Shown one piece after another: positions 54,884 through 63,380 of a DNA stretch of 64,000 nucleotides (the stretch's first letter is position 1; each line of letters starts with the position of its first letter). Both the position numbers and the translations under genes were made by a program. A model generated the notes under the pieces. It saw nothing but the letters and a program-made list of their open reading frames with translations. It was not told where the DNA came from and did no database searches. The DNA is from Kineococcus rubinsiae (GTDB lineage Bacteria > Actinomycetota > Actinomycetes > Actinomycetales > Kineococcaceae). Location: assembly GCF_011839805.1 (NCBI RefSeq), contig NZ_VWPY01000015.1, positions 1-64,000 of the forward strand, read 5' to 3'.

Positions 54884-55969
54884 ATGACGACTCTCCCTGG
54901 ACCGTCCGAGGACCCCGGCCCGGCGCTGGCGCCGGGCGACACCGCCGGCGCGGGCACCGCGTCGCACGACGCCCTCGAGGCCGCCGCCGACCTCGTCGAC
55001 GACGTCGCGGGGGAGCTGGACCCGGCCGGGCTGGAGTCGATGGAGCGCCTCGACCAGCCGCGCCGGCTGCTGTTCGTGCACGCCCACCCCGACGACGAGA
55101 CCATCGGCACGGGCGGCACCATGGCCCGCTACGCGCAGGCCGGCGCCGCGGTGACCCTGCTGACCGCGACGCGCGGGGAGCTGGGCGACATCGTCCCCGC
55201 CGAGCTCGCGCACCTGGGCCCCGACGAGCTCGCCGAGCACCGCACGGGCGAGCTGGCCACGGCCATGGAGGCCCTCGGCGTCGAGGACCACCGCTTCCTC
55301 GTCCGCCGCGACGGCACGGGCTACCGCGACTCCGGGATGGTGTGGCTGCGCCCCGGTCAGGCCGCCGTGGGCGAGGACGTCGACCCCCGCTCGCTGGCCG
55401 CGGCCGACCCGGAGGAGGTCGCCCAGCGCATCGCCGACGTCGTGCGCGAGGTGCGCCCGCAGGTCGTCGTCACCTACGAGCCGGGCGGCGGCTACGGCCA
55501 CCCCGACCACGTCCGCGTCCACGAGGCCACGGTGCGCGCCCTCGTCCTGGCGGCGGGGGAGGACCGCGAGCAGCCCGACGTCGTGCCGTGGTCGGTCGCG
55601 AAGGTCTACTGGAGCGTGCAGCCGGAGTCCCTGGCCCGGGCGGGGGTGCGGGCGCTCGCTGAGGCCGGTGCCGAGGGCGCGGCGGACCCCGACGGGCCCC
55701 TGCCCAGCGCGGTCGTGCCCGACGCCGAGGTCACCACGGTCGTCGACGCCTCGGGGCAGACGGCCGCGAAGCTCGCCGCGCTGCGTGCGCACGCCACCCA
55801 GCTCACCCTGGACCTCGACGCCCCCGTGCCGGCGATGCGCCTGAGCAACGGGGTCCCGCAGGCCCTGCAGCCGCTGGAGCACTTCCACCTCGCCCACGGC
55901 GTCCCCGGCGGGCCCTTCGACGCCGACGGCCGCGAGACGGACCTCTTCGCGGGCATCGCCCTGTCCTGA
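54884..55969 (+). CDS. mshB: N-acetyl-GlcN-inositol deacetylase MshB
   Basis: 361-residue zinc deacetylase of mycothiol biosynthesis. It removes acetate from GlcNAc-Ins to give GlcN-Ins, which MshC then joins to cysteine. The metal motif HAHPDDE is at 66-72 (His68, Asp71) and HPDH at 206-209. The TRGELGDIVPAELAHLGPDE segment and length distinguish it from Mca at 14343, and the ~55-residue N-terminal extension before RRLLFVHAHPD is unusual. The ATG at 54884 is the first in-frame ATG after the typA terminator. Together with Mca it shows the organism both makes and uses mycothiol. Confidence 0.92.
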   Translation: MTTLPGPSEDPGPALAPGDTAGAGTASHDALEAAADLVDDVAGELDPAGLESMERLDQPRRLLFVHAHPDDETIGTGGTMARYAQAGAAVTLLTATRGELGDIVPAELAHLGPDELAEHRTGELATAMEALGVEDHRFLVRRDGTGYRDSGMVWLRPGQAAVGEDVDPRSLAAADPEEVAQRIADVVREVRPQVVVTYEPGGGYGHPDHVRVHEATVRALVLAAGEDREQPDVVPWSVAKVYWSVQPESLARAGVRALAEAGAEGAADPDGPLPSAVVPDAEVTTVVDASGQTAAKLAALRAHATQLTLDLDAPVPAMRLSNGVPQALQPLEHFHLAHGVPGGPFDADGRETDLFAGIALS

Positions 55970-55970
55970 A

Positions 55971-56022
55971 CACCCTCCCCCCGTGATCACCCAGGGAATC
56001 CCTGCATGATCACGGAGGGGTG
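55971..56022. repeat. dispersed palindrome, copy 4
   Basis: CCGTGATCACCCAGGG pairs with CCCTGCATGATCACGG around AAT-type centre bases, with flanking CACCCTCC/GGGGTG also complementary. It begins 2 bases after the mshB stop, where it can act as terminator. Confidence 0.8.
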
Positions 56023-56187
56023 GGGCGTCGGGCGGGCCGCCACGGGGCGCAGGTCGTTGCGCCGCCCGGGTGAACCCCTCACCCGTTCCGGTCACGGACG
56101 GTCGATGAGGGGCGCACCCTGCGCGCATCCGGGGTTGGGTGGGGCCACGGCCCGGCTCCCCGCCCGGTCGCGACGAGAGGAGCGGCC

Positions 56188-58209
56188 GTGGCCCCGCAGG
56201 TCAGCACCCCCGAGGCGGCCGCGACCGTGCACCCGGCCGGCGGGACGGCCCCGCGACGCCGCCGCGACGCCGCCGACGTCGGCCGGACCCGGGAGCGCAA
56301 CCGCCTCCGCCGCACGAGCGTGCTGCTGCTCGTCGTGCTCGCGGTGCTGCTGGTCGTCGACGTGCGGCTGGCCACGGGCGGCTCGCTGCTGCCGGCCCTG
56401 CCGAGCATCGACCCGATCTACCTCATGTCGGGGCTGTTCTTCGCCGTCCTGATCGTGGTGCTGCTGGGCCAGACCGTCGTCGCGGGCCGCTCCCCGCACG
56501 TCCTGTACCGGCCCGAGCAGATCGACGTGGGCCTCGACGACGTGGTCGGCCTCGCGGCCGTGAAGGAGGACGTCGAGCGCAGCCTCGACCTGTTCCTCGC
56601 GGCCCGCAGCTTCCGCCGGGACATGGGCGGGCGCCCGCGGCGCGGGCTGCTGTTCGAGGGGTCCCCGGGCACCGGCAAGACGCACATGGCCAAGGCCATG
56701 GCGCGCGAGGCGGGGGTCCCGTTCCTCTTCGTCTCCGCGACCTCGTTCCAGTCGATGTGGTACGGCGCGACGGCCCGCAAGCTGCGCTCCTACTTCAAGG
56801 CCCTGCGCCGCGCCGCGCGCGCCGAGGGCGGCGCGATCGGGTTCATCGAGGAGATCGACGCGATCGCCGGCGCCCGCGGCGGGATGAACGCCGCGGTGGC
56901 CTCCGCCGCGTCGGCCGCCGGGTTCTCCCTGTCGTCGTGCGGCGGGCTCACGGGCCTCGTCGCCTCGGCGGCCTCGCCGGCGCTGCGCGTGGACCGGGTC
57001 GCCAGCAGCGAGGGCGCCAGCGGCGTCGTCAACGAGCTCCTCGTGCAGATGCAGTCCTTCGACGAGCCCACGGGCTGGCAGTCGCTGCAGGGCAAGGTGT
57101 TCGACGCCGTCAACCGGTTCCTGCCCGAGCACCGCCAGCTGCAGCGCGCCGTGGCCGAACCCGTCGAGGTTCTGCTGATCGCCGCGACGAACCGCGCGGA
57201 CGCCCTCGACCCGGCGCTCCTGCGGCCCGGCCGCTTCGACCGCCGGCTGACGTTCGGCCTGCCCGACAAGGCCGGCCGCCGCGACCTCGTCGACCACTTC
57301 CTGGCCCGCAAGGCCCACGACGCCGCCCTGGACGCCGACGAGCGCCGCGACGCGCTGGCCGCGATCACCACGGGGTACAGCCCGGTGATGATCGAGAGCC
57401 TGCTCGACGAGGCTCTCGTCAACGCCGTGCGCCGCGACGCCGACGGCATGTCCTGGGCCGACGTCGAGCACGCCCGCCTCGTCACCGAGGTCGGCCTGGG
57501 CCAGCCCGTGGCCTACACGCCCCACGAGCAGGAGCTCATCGCCACCCACGAGGCGGGGCACGCCGTCGTCGCGTGGCTCGTCGCGCCGCAGCGGCGTCTC
57601 GAGGTGCTCACCATCGTCAAGCGCGCCGACGCCCTCGGCCTGCTCGCCCACGGCGACGCCGAGGACGTCTACACGCGCTCCCGCACCGAGCTCGCCGGGC
57701 TGATCCGCATCGCGTTCGGCGGGCAGGTCGCCGAGGAGCTGTTCTTCGGCGACGTCTCGACGGGCCCCTCGGGGGACCTGCTGACCGCCACGCAGACGGC
57801 CGCGCAGATGGTCGGCGCGGCCGGGATGGCGGGGACGCTGATCTCCTTCGCGGCCGTGCAGAACGGGGCCTTCGCCGACGGCAACCTCGTCTCCCGCGTC
57901 CTCGGCGACGGCGAGGGCCGGCGCATGGTCGAGGAGCTCCTGGCCGAGCAGAAGGCCGCCGTGGTCGAGCTCTTGGGCCGCAACACCCACCTCGTCGCCG
58001 CCCTGCGCGACGCCCTGGTCAGGCGCCACGAGCTCATCGGCTCCGAGATCACCGACGTGCTCGAGGCGGCCCGCGCCGCCCACGGCGCCACGTGGACGCA
58101 GGACGAGCTGCCCTCGCTCGACGAGCCGCTGGTCATCGACCTGCGCGGGCCCGGCCTGCACGGCGGGCAGCACCAGGACGACGCGGCGCTGCCCGACCGC
58201 CGGGCCTGA
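56188..58209 (+). CDS. divergent FtsH-like membrane AAA+ metalloprotease
   Basis: 673-residue protein with FtsH architecture. It has two N-terminal spans (about 44-59 and 77-97), an AAA+ module and a zinc protease domain. Walker A is GSPGTGKT (158-165), Walker B FIEEID (219-224, Glu for the usual Asp) and the arginine-finger region RPGRFDR (346-352). Zinc ligands are HEAGH (454-458) and Asp530. Differences from canonical FtsH: the pore FVG is replaced by WYG (191-193), the periplasmic loop is very short, and ~60 extra residues rich in Gly, Ala and Ser (about 228-285) follow Walker B. It is therefore a paralog; the normal ftsH is probably elsewhere. GTG 56188 follows AGGAG. Confidence 0.88.
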   Translation: MAPQVSTPEAAATVHPAGGTAPRRRRDAADVGRTRERNRLRRTSVLLLVVLAVLLVVDVRLATGGSLLPALPSIDPIYLMSGLFFAVLIVVLLGQTVVAGRSPHVLYRPEQIDVGLDDVVGLAAVKEDVERSLDLFLAARSFRRDMGGRPRRGLLFEGSPGTGKTHMAKAMAREAGVPFLFVSATSFQSMWYGATARKLRSYFKALRRAARAEGGAIGFIEEIDAIAGARGGMNAAVASAASAAGFSLSSCGGLTGLVASAASPALRVDRVASSEGASGVVNELLVQMQSFDEPTGWQSLQGKVFDAVNRFLPEHRQLQRAVAEPVEVLLIAATNRADALDPALLRPGRFDRRLTFGLPDKAGRRDLVDHFLARKAHDAALDADERRDALAAITTGYSPVMIESLLDEALVNAVRRDADGMSWADVEHARLVTEVGLGQPVAYTPHEQELIATHEAGHAVVAWLVAPQRRLEVLTIVKRADALGLLAHGDAEDVYTRSRTELAGLIRIAFGGQVAEELFFGDVSTGPSGDLLTATQTAAQMVGAAGMAGTLISFAAVQNGAFADGNLVSRVLGDGEGRRMVEELLAEQKAAVVELLGRNTHLVAALRDALVRRHELIGSEITDVLEAARAAHGATWTQDELPSLDEPLVIDLRGPGLHGGQHQDDAALPDRRA

Positions 58210-58212
58210 GGC

Positions 58213-60417
58213 TCAGGCGGGCGTCAGGCGCACGCAGCGGGCCGTGTAGCCGTCCGCCGCGCCCGTCACGCCCAGCTCGCCCGCGGCGGCGTCCCAGGAC
58301 CACGACCAGGCGCGCAGCCCGGCCGGGAAGACCGGGGACACCTCGAGGTCGCGGCCGCGCAGGGCGGGCAGCCGCAGCCGCGCGGACCCGCCCGCGGGGC
58401 CGCGGTGCCAGACGCTGAGCAGCGTGGACCCGCTGCCCTGCAGCCCGAGGGCCGTCCACTCCTCGTCCCAGCCGGGCAGCCCCAGCGGCCACACCGGCAC
58501 CGCCGTGACGAGGTCGCCGCGCAGCGCGCGGTGCGCCGCGATCGCCTCGGCCACCAGGGCGCGCTGCGCGTCGTCCATGCGCGGCAGGTGACCCGAGACG
58601 TAGATGCGGCCGAGCAAGCCCGTCACGAGCGTCGCCGCGACCTCCTCCGCGCCCATCCCGGGCTGGGGGTAGGCCCAGTTCGCGGCCTGCTCGGGCAGCA
58701 CCGACAGCGGTGCGGCGGCCGCGACCGGCGCGTAGCGGGGCGGGTCCTGCTGGTCGGAGGTCGACTGCAGCTGCAGCACCTGCAGCAGGGCCTGGTCGGC
58801 GCGCATGCCGCCCGAGCCGCAGTTCTCCAGCACCAGGGTCGGGTGCCGGTCCAGGACGCCGCGCAGCCAGTCCAGGTGGGCGCGGTGGTGGCGCAGCATG
58901 CCCGCGCCGGGGCTCAGGCCGTCGCGGTCCGTCCCGGCGCCGGGGTTGACGTTGTAGTCGAGCTTGAAGAACCCGACGCCGAAGTCCGCGACGAGCCGGT
59001 CCACGACGGCGTCGAGGTGGGCGCGCGCCGCGGGGTGGGCGAGGTCGAGGTGGTGGCGGCCGTGCTCGGTGAGCACCCGGCCGTGGCGCTGCCAGAACGC
59101 CTCCGGCGGCAGGGTCGCGGCGAGCGGGCTGCGCACGCCGACGACCTCGGGCTCCAGCCACAGGCCCACGGCCATCCCGCGCGCGGCGATGTGGTCGGTG
59201 ACCTCGCGCAGGCCGCCGGGGAAGCGGACCGTGGAGGGCTCCCACGCGCCGACGGTGTCCCACCAGTCGCCCGTGTCGTCGTACCAGCCGGCGTCGATGC
59301 AGAAGACCTCCGCGCCCGCCTCCGCCGCCGCGTCGACCAGCGGGAGCAGCTTCTCCGTCGTCGGGTCGCCCATCAGCGTGTTCATGTAGTCGTTGAAGAC
59401 GACGGGCAGGGCGGTGTCGTCGGGGTGCGGGCGGCGGACCGCCCGCCGGTGCCGGGTCAGGGCCGCGACGGCGGCGTCGGGGTCCGCCCCGACCGCCAGG
59501 GTCGCGGGCACCGACGTCCAGCTCGCCCCGGGCGCGAGCAGTTCGACCCAGGCGTGGTCGTCGTCGGTCGGCCCGGACAGCGCGAGGTAGGTCCCGGCGG
59601 CGTCGTCGCCGACCTCCCAGCGCCACCCCGCGCTGCTGGCCACCTCCCACACCCACGTGGTCCCGTCGCCCGCGGTGAGCGCGCCCAGCGGCTGCGGGCC
59701 GCCCGTGGACCACGTCCCCTGCGAGCGCTCGACGAGGGCCTGCCGGCCCTCCCCGCCGTGCGCGGACAGCGTGAGGTCGGCGAGGCCCGCGGCGCGCAGC
59801 GGCTCCCGGCGCCACCGGCCCTCGCCGACCCAGTCGGAGCGGCCGTGCAGCAGCTCGAGGTCGCCGGCCGCGGCGCCCGTCCCGCCGCTGGTGGGCTGCA
59901 CGCGGCTCGCCCAGCTGGTCACGGCCTGCAGCACGGCGACGTCGTCGCCCTCGTTGGTCACCGTGGTGACGCAGGTGAGGGCGGAGACGCCCTCGGCCGA
60001 CGTGAGTGCGACGCGGACGGCCAGCCCGGACACCCGGTCGCGCAGGTCCAGGTGGAGGCGGTGGTGCCCGCGCTCGTCGGTGTCCCGCTCGTGGCCGACC
60101 AGGCGCAGCCGGGCGCCCACGGCCGTGCGCACGAGCCGCATCGAGGCGCGTGCGCGCCCGTAACCCGCGGCGATGAGCTCGACCAGCGGCACCGCGTCCT
60201 GCCCCCAGCCGTCGTCGGTGCTCGAGTCCTCCTCGTCGTGCGGACCCGCGTCGTCCGGGGCGGCGGCGTCCTCGGGGCAGGGGGCCGGGCTCACGCGGGT
60301 CACCGCGAGCGGTCCGTGCGCGGGCTGCGCGAGCTCCACGGTCAGGGCCCCGTGGCCCCACACGAGGCGCAGCGCGCGGTCGTCCTCGGTGTGCTCGGCG
60401 GTGCGGCTCAGCGGCAC
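58213..60417 (-). CDS. alpha-galactosidase, GH36 family
   Basis: 734-residue glycoside hydrolase. It has an N-terminal beta-sandwich, a central (beta/alpha)8 barrel and a C-terminal beta domain. The nucleophile is Asp487 in FFKLDYN and the acid/base Asp555 in SDQQDP. VFNDYMNTLMGDPTTEKLL, CIDAGWYDD and LWLEPEVVG are GH36 hallmarks. It removes alpha-1,6-galactosyl residues from melibiose or raffinose-type sugars. No signal peptide is present, so substrates must be imported. The GTG at 60417 follows AGGAG; the frame extends far upstream without support. No sugar transporter is adjacent. Confidence 0.92.
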   Translation of the reverse strand: MPLSRTAEHTEDDRALRLVWGHGALTVELAQPAHGPLAVTRVSPAPCPEDAAAPDDAGPHDEEDSSTDDGWGQDAVPLVELIAAGYGRARASMRLVRTAVGARLRLVGHERDTDERGHHRLHLDLRDRVSGLAVRVALTSAEGVSALTCVTTVTNEGDDVAVLQAVTSWASRVQPTSGGTGAAAGDLELLHGRSDWVGEGRWRREPLRAAGLADLTLSAHGGEGRQALVERSQGTWSTGGPQPLGALTAGDGTTWVWEVASSAGWRWEVGDDAAGTYLALSGPTDDDHAWVELLAPGASWTSVPATLAVGADPDAAVAALTRHRRAVRRPHPDDTALPVVFNDYMNTLMGDPTTEKLLPLVDAAAEAGAEVFCIDAGWYDDTGDWWDTVGAWEPSTVRFPGGLREVTDHIAARGMAVGLWLEPEVVGVRSPLAATLPPEAFWQRHGRVLTEHGRHHLDLAHPAARAHLDAVVDRLVADFGVGFFKLDYNVNPGAGTDRDGLSPGAGMLRHHRAHLDWLRGVLDRHPTLVLENCGSGGMRADQALLQVLQLQSTSDQQDPPRYAPVAAAAPLSVLPEQAANWAYPQPGMGAEEVAATLVTGLLGRIYVSGHLPRMDDAQRALVAEAIAAHRALRGDLVTAVPVWPLGLPGWDEEWTALGLQGSGSTLLSVWHRGPAGGSARLRLPALRGRDLEVSPVFPAGLRAWSWSWDAAAGELGVTGAADGYTARCVRLTPA

Positions 60418-60503
60418 GGGATCTCCTGGGGGTGGGTCGGGGTTCAGGGGGCGCGGTGGGGCACGGCGGGGGCGCGGCGAGGCGCCGGTCTCGCCGCCGG
60501 AGC

Positions 60504-61577
60504 TCAGGGGGTGACGCGGTAGTGGTAGCCGTGGTGGACGGTGAACCCCGCGCCCTCGTAGAGCGCCCGGGCCCCGGCGTTGGCCTCGGCGACCTGCAGG
60601 TAGGTGGACGTGGCGCCCGCGGCCCGGGCCCAGTCGGCGACCTCGCCGAGCACCCGGCGGCCCAGGCCGCGGCGGCGGTGCGAGGGGGCGACCTCGACCG
60701 CCGTCAGCCCCGCCCAGCCGGGGGAGAGGGACCCGCGGGCGATCGCGACCGTGCGGCCCGCGTCGCGCACCCGGACGAACACCTGCGCGTCCGCGGAGAC
60801 GAGCACCGTCCTGCCCACGGCGGGCACCGGGCCCCGGCCGCGGTAGTGGTAGGCCGCGAGCCAGTCCTCGTCGGGGGCGTCCGCGGCGTCCACGGTCCAG
60901 TCGCCCGCCGGGAGGGGCATCTCCCGGGCGCCGGGCAGGTCGTCGGTCGCGGCCGTCATGACGACGGTGGGGGTCTCGACCGCCCACCCGCGGGCGGTGA
61001 GCTCGTCGGCCAGGGGCGTGCCCTCGCCCAGCGTCCCCGCCGGGTGGACGAGGGCGAAGCGGGGTGGCAGCGACCGGTGGGCGTACCAGGCGCCGACCCG
61101 GGCGACGGCGTCGTCGAGGCCGGTGCCCGCCGCGCCGACCGCGAGGCAGGAGTTGGCGCGGCCCGTGAAGCCCCCGGCCGCGCGCAGCCACCAGTCGCCG
61201 AGGCGCTCGCGCTCCACCGGGCGCCAGTGCTCGGCCATCAGCCGCTGCAGGTCGTCCACGCCGACCGCGACGTGCGGGGCGCCCCGGCGCCGCGGCGGCG
61301 GGGGCACGGCCTTGGCCGCCAGGACGTCGGCGCGGCGCACCGCGACGGGCCCGCGCCGGGTGGCCACGACGAGCTCCGCCGGCTCGACGACGAGCAGCTC
61401 GCCCAGCGCGTCGCTCGCCGAGCCGTCGGGCAGGCGGTGCCGCACGACCACGCGGGCGCCCACGACGAGCTCCTCCTCGCGCAGCGCGAGCCGCACGCCG
61501 GACCCGTCGGCGGGGGCGTCGCTGGAGTCGGCACGAGGGGCGTCGCGGGGGTCGGGCGGGCCTGCCGTCTCGGGCAC
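60504..61577 (-). CDS. GNAT acetyltransferase, Rv0428c/CG3035-like
   Basis: 357-residue protein. A short disordered start is followed by an SH3-like N-terminal module (LREEELVVGARVVVRHRLPD). Next come a divergent GNAT region (RLGDWWLRAAGGFTGRANSC) and a C-terminal GNAT domain with the acetyl-CoA loop SHRRRGLGRRVLGEVADWAR and NAGARALYEGAGF. This three-part layout is that of the CG3035/Rv0428c family, often labelled N-acetylglutamate synthase, an assignment not proven for most members. The GTG at 61577 follows GGAGG. It is divergent from fdxA and upstream of the alpha-galactosidase on the same strand. Confidence 0.85.
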   Translation of the reverse strand: MPETAGPPDPRDAPRADSSDAPADGSGVRLALREEELVVGARVVVRHRLPDGSASDALGELLVVEPAELVVATRRGPVAVRRADVLAAKAVPPPPRRRGAPHVAVGVDDLQRLMAEHWRPVERERLGDWWLRAAGGFTGRANSCLAVGAAGTGLDDAVARVGAWYAHRSLPPRFALVHPAGTLGEGTPLADELTARGWAVETPTVVMTAATDDLPGAREMPLPAGDWTVDAADAPDEDWLAAYHYRGRGPVPAVGRTVLVSADAQVFVRVRDAGRTVAIARGSLSPGWAGLTAVEVAPSHRRRGLGRRVLGEVADWARAAGATSTYLQVAEANAGARALYEGAGFTVHHGYHYRVTP

Positions 61578-61753
61578 GGGGCCCTCCTGCCTGTCGTCGC
61601 TGCGGGAGTCCGCGATACTAGGCGGGTGCGCCCGGGGGCCCGGGTGCAGCACCGTCGAGGAACCACCGGCCCGCGCCCGTCGTCGCGCACCCGACCCACC
61701 ACGCGGTCACCGCACGGCACCGGGACGTCCGGAGCCGGAGGAGGAGGACACCT

Positions 61754-62080
61754 GTGACCTACGTCATCGCCCAGCCCTGCGTGGACGTCAAGGACAAGGC
61801 CTGCATCGAGGAGTGTCCCGTCGACTGCATCTACGAGGGCAACCGCTCCCTGTACATCCACCCGGACGAGTGCGTCGACTGCGGCGCCTGCGAGCCGGTG
61901 TGCCCCGTGGAGGCCATCTACTACGAGGACGACGTCCCCGAGCAGTGGTCCGTCTTCACGGCGGCCAACGTCGAGTTCTTCGACACCGTCGGCTCGCCCG
62001 GCGGCGCCGCGAAGCTCGGGGTCATCGACCTCGACCACCCCGCGGTCACCTCGCTGCCCCCGCAGGGCGAAGGGTCCTGA
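61754..62080 (+). CDS. fdxA: seven-iron ferredoxin (3Fe-4S/4Fe-4S)
   Basis: 108-residue ferredoxin. Cys9, Cys17 and Cys50 are placed to hold the 3Fe-4S cluster, and Cys21, Cys40, Cys43 and Cys46 the 4Fe-4S cluster, with Cys25 extra. This is the actinobacterial 7Fe FdxA/FdxC pattern. A C-terminal ~50-residue extension (YYEDDVPEQWSVFTAANVEF onward) is normal for the group. It carries low-potential electrons, for example to P450s or oxidoreductases. The GTG at 61754 has GGAGGAGGA upstream. dapC starts 3 bases after its stop, a linkage found across actinobacteria. Confidence 0.96.
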   Translation: MTYVIAQPCVDVKDKACIEECPVDCIYEGNRSLYIHPDECVDCGACEPVCPVEAIYYEDDVPEQWSVFTAANVEFFDTVGSPGGAAKLGVIDLDHPAVTSLPPQGEGS

Positions 62081-62082
62081 GC

Positions 62083-63285
62083 GTGGACACCGCGGGAGCC
62101 GCCGCCCCGACCGTCACCGGCCCCGGGCGGCGCTCCCGCGGTGCGGACCTGCCCGACTTCCCCTGGGACTCCCTCGCGGCCGCCAAGGCGCGGGCTGCGG
62201 CGCACCCCGGCGGGATCGTCGACCTGTCCGTCGGCACGCCCGTGGACCCGACGCCGCAGGTCGTCGCCGACGCCCTGCGCGGGGCCGCCAACGCCCCCGG
62301 CTACCCGCAGACGCACGGGACCCCGGCGCTGCGCGAGACCGTGAGCGCCTGGTTCGCCCGCCGCCGCGGCGTGCCCGGCCTGGACCCGGACGGCGTGCTG
62401 CCGACGATCGGCTCCAAGGAGCTCGTCGCGTGGCTGCCGCTGCTGCTGGGCCTCGGGGCCGGCGACGTCGTGGCCCACCCCGGCGTCGCCTACCCGACCT
62501 ACGACGTCGGCGCCCGCCTGGGCGGCGCCCGCCCCGTGGTCGCCGACGGCGTCGCGGGGCTCGCGGCCGCCGAGGAGCAGGCGCTGGAGACGGGCGGGCG
62601 CGTCGGGCTCGTCTGGCTGAACTCGCCGTCGAACCCGACGGGTGCGGTGCTCGAGGTCGAGGAGCTCGCCGCCGTCGTCGCCTGGGCGCGCGAGCGGGGC
62701 ATCGTCGTCGCGAGCGACGAGTGCTACGCCGAGCTCGGCTGGGACGAGCGCCACGACGCCTCCCGCGGCGGCCTGGTGCCCTCGCTGCTGGACCCCCGCG
62801 TCTGCGGCGGTGACCACACGGGCCTGCTGTGCGTGTACTCGACGTCCAAGCAGTCGAACCTGGCCGGCTACCGCGCCGCCTTCGTCGCCGGGGACGTCGC
62901 CCTCGTCGCCGAGCTGCTGGCCGTGCGCAAGCACGCCGGGATGATCGTGCCGTGGCCCGTGCAGGTGGCCCTGGCCGCGGCGCTCGCCGACGACGCCCAC
63001 GTCGACGCCCAGCGCGAGCGCTACCGGGCCCGCCGTGACGTCGTGCGCACGGCGCTGGAGGCCGCGGGCTTCCGCGTGGACGCCTCCGGGGCCGGGCTGT
63101 ACCTGTGGAGCACCCTGAGCCGGGACAGCCGCGCGACGGTCGACCTGCTGGCCGAGCGGGGCATCCTGGCGGCGCCGGGGGACTTCTACGGCCCCGCGGG
63201 CGCGCAGCACGTCCGGATCGCCCTCACGGCGACCGACGAGCGCATCGCGCAGGTGCCGGAGCGGCTCGCCGACCTCCGGGCCTGA
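62083..63285 (+). CDS. dapC: N-succinyldiaminopimelate aminotransferase
   Basis: 400-residue class I/II PLP aminotransferase. The Schiff-base Lys256 is in YSTSKQSNLAGYR. Other landmarks are DLSVGTPVDPTPQVV, NSPSNPTG and ASDECYAELGW. Its location directly after fdxA and the overall pattern match actinobacterial DapC, which makes N-succinyl-LL-diaminopimelate for lysine and peptidoglycan. Sequence alone cannot exclude another aminotransferase of the same subfamily. The GTG at 62083 lies 3 bases after the fdxA stop, with GAAGGG upstream. Confidence 0.9.
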   Translation: MDTAGAAAPTVTGPGRRSRGADLPDFPWDSLAAAKARAAAHPGGIVDLSVGTPVDPTPQVVADALRGAANAPGYPQTHGTPALRETVSAWFARRRGVPGLDPDGVLPTIGSKELVAWLPLLLGLGAGDVVAHPGVAYPTYDVGARLGGARPVVADGVAGLAAAEEQALETGGRVGLVWLNSPSNPTGAVLEVEELAAVVAWARERGIVVASDECYAELGWDERHDASRGGLVPSLLDPRVCGGDHTGLLCVYSTSKQSNLAGYRAAFVAGDVALVAELLAVRKHAGMIVPWPVQVALAAALADDAHVDAQRERYRARRDVVRTALEAAGFRVDASGAGLYLWSTLSRDSRATVDLLAERGILAAPGDFYGPAGAQHVRIALTATDERIAQVPERLADLRA

Positions 63286-63368
63286 GGGCCGCGGCGGCCC
63301 CGGCCCCCGCACGGGGGGTGACGGGGTCGTCGCAGGACCTCGCGTTGGGGACGCGTGCGGGGGACGGG

Positions 63369-63374
63369 TACGGT
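63369..63374 (+). promoter_or_regulatory. -10 hexamer of leaderless citrate synthase gene
   Basis: TACGGT ends 6 bases before the ATG at 63381, and no ribosome binding site is seen. Confidence 0.4.
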
Positions 63375-63380
63375 CGCCGC

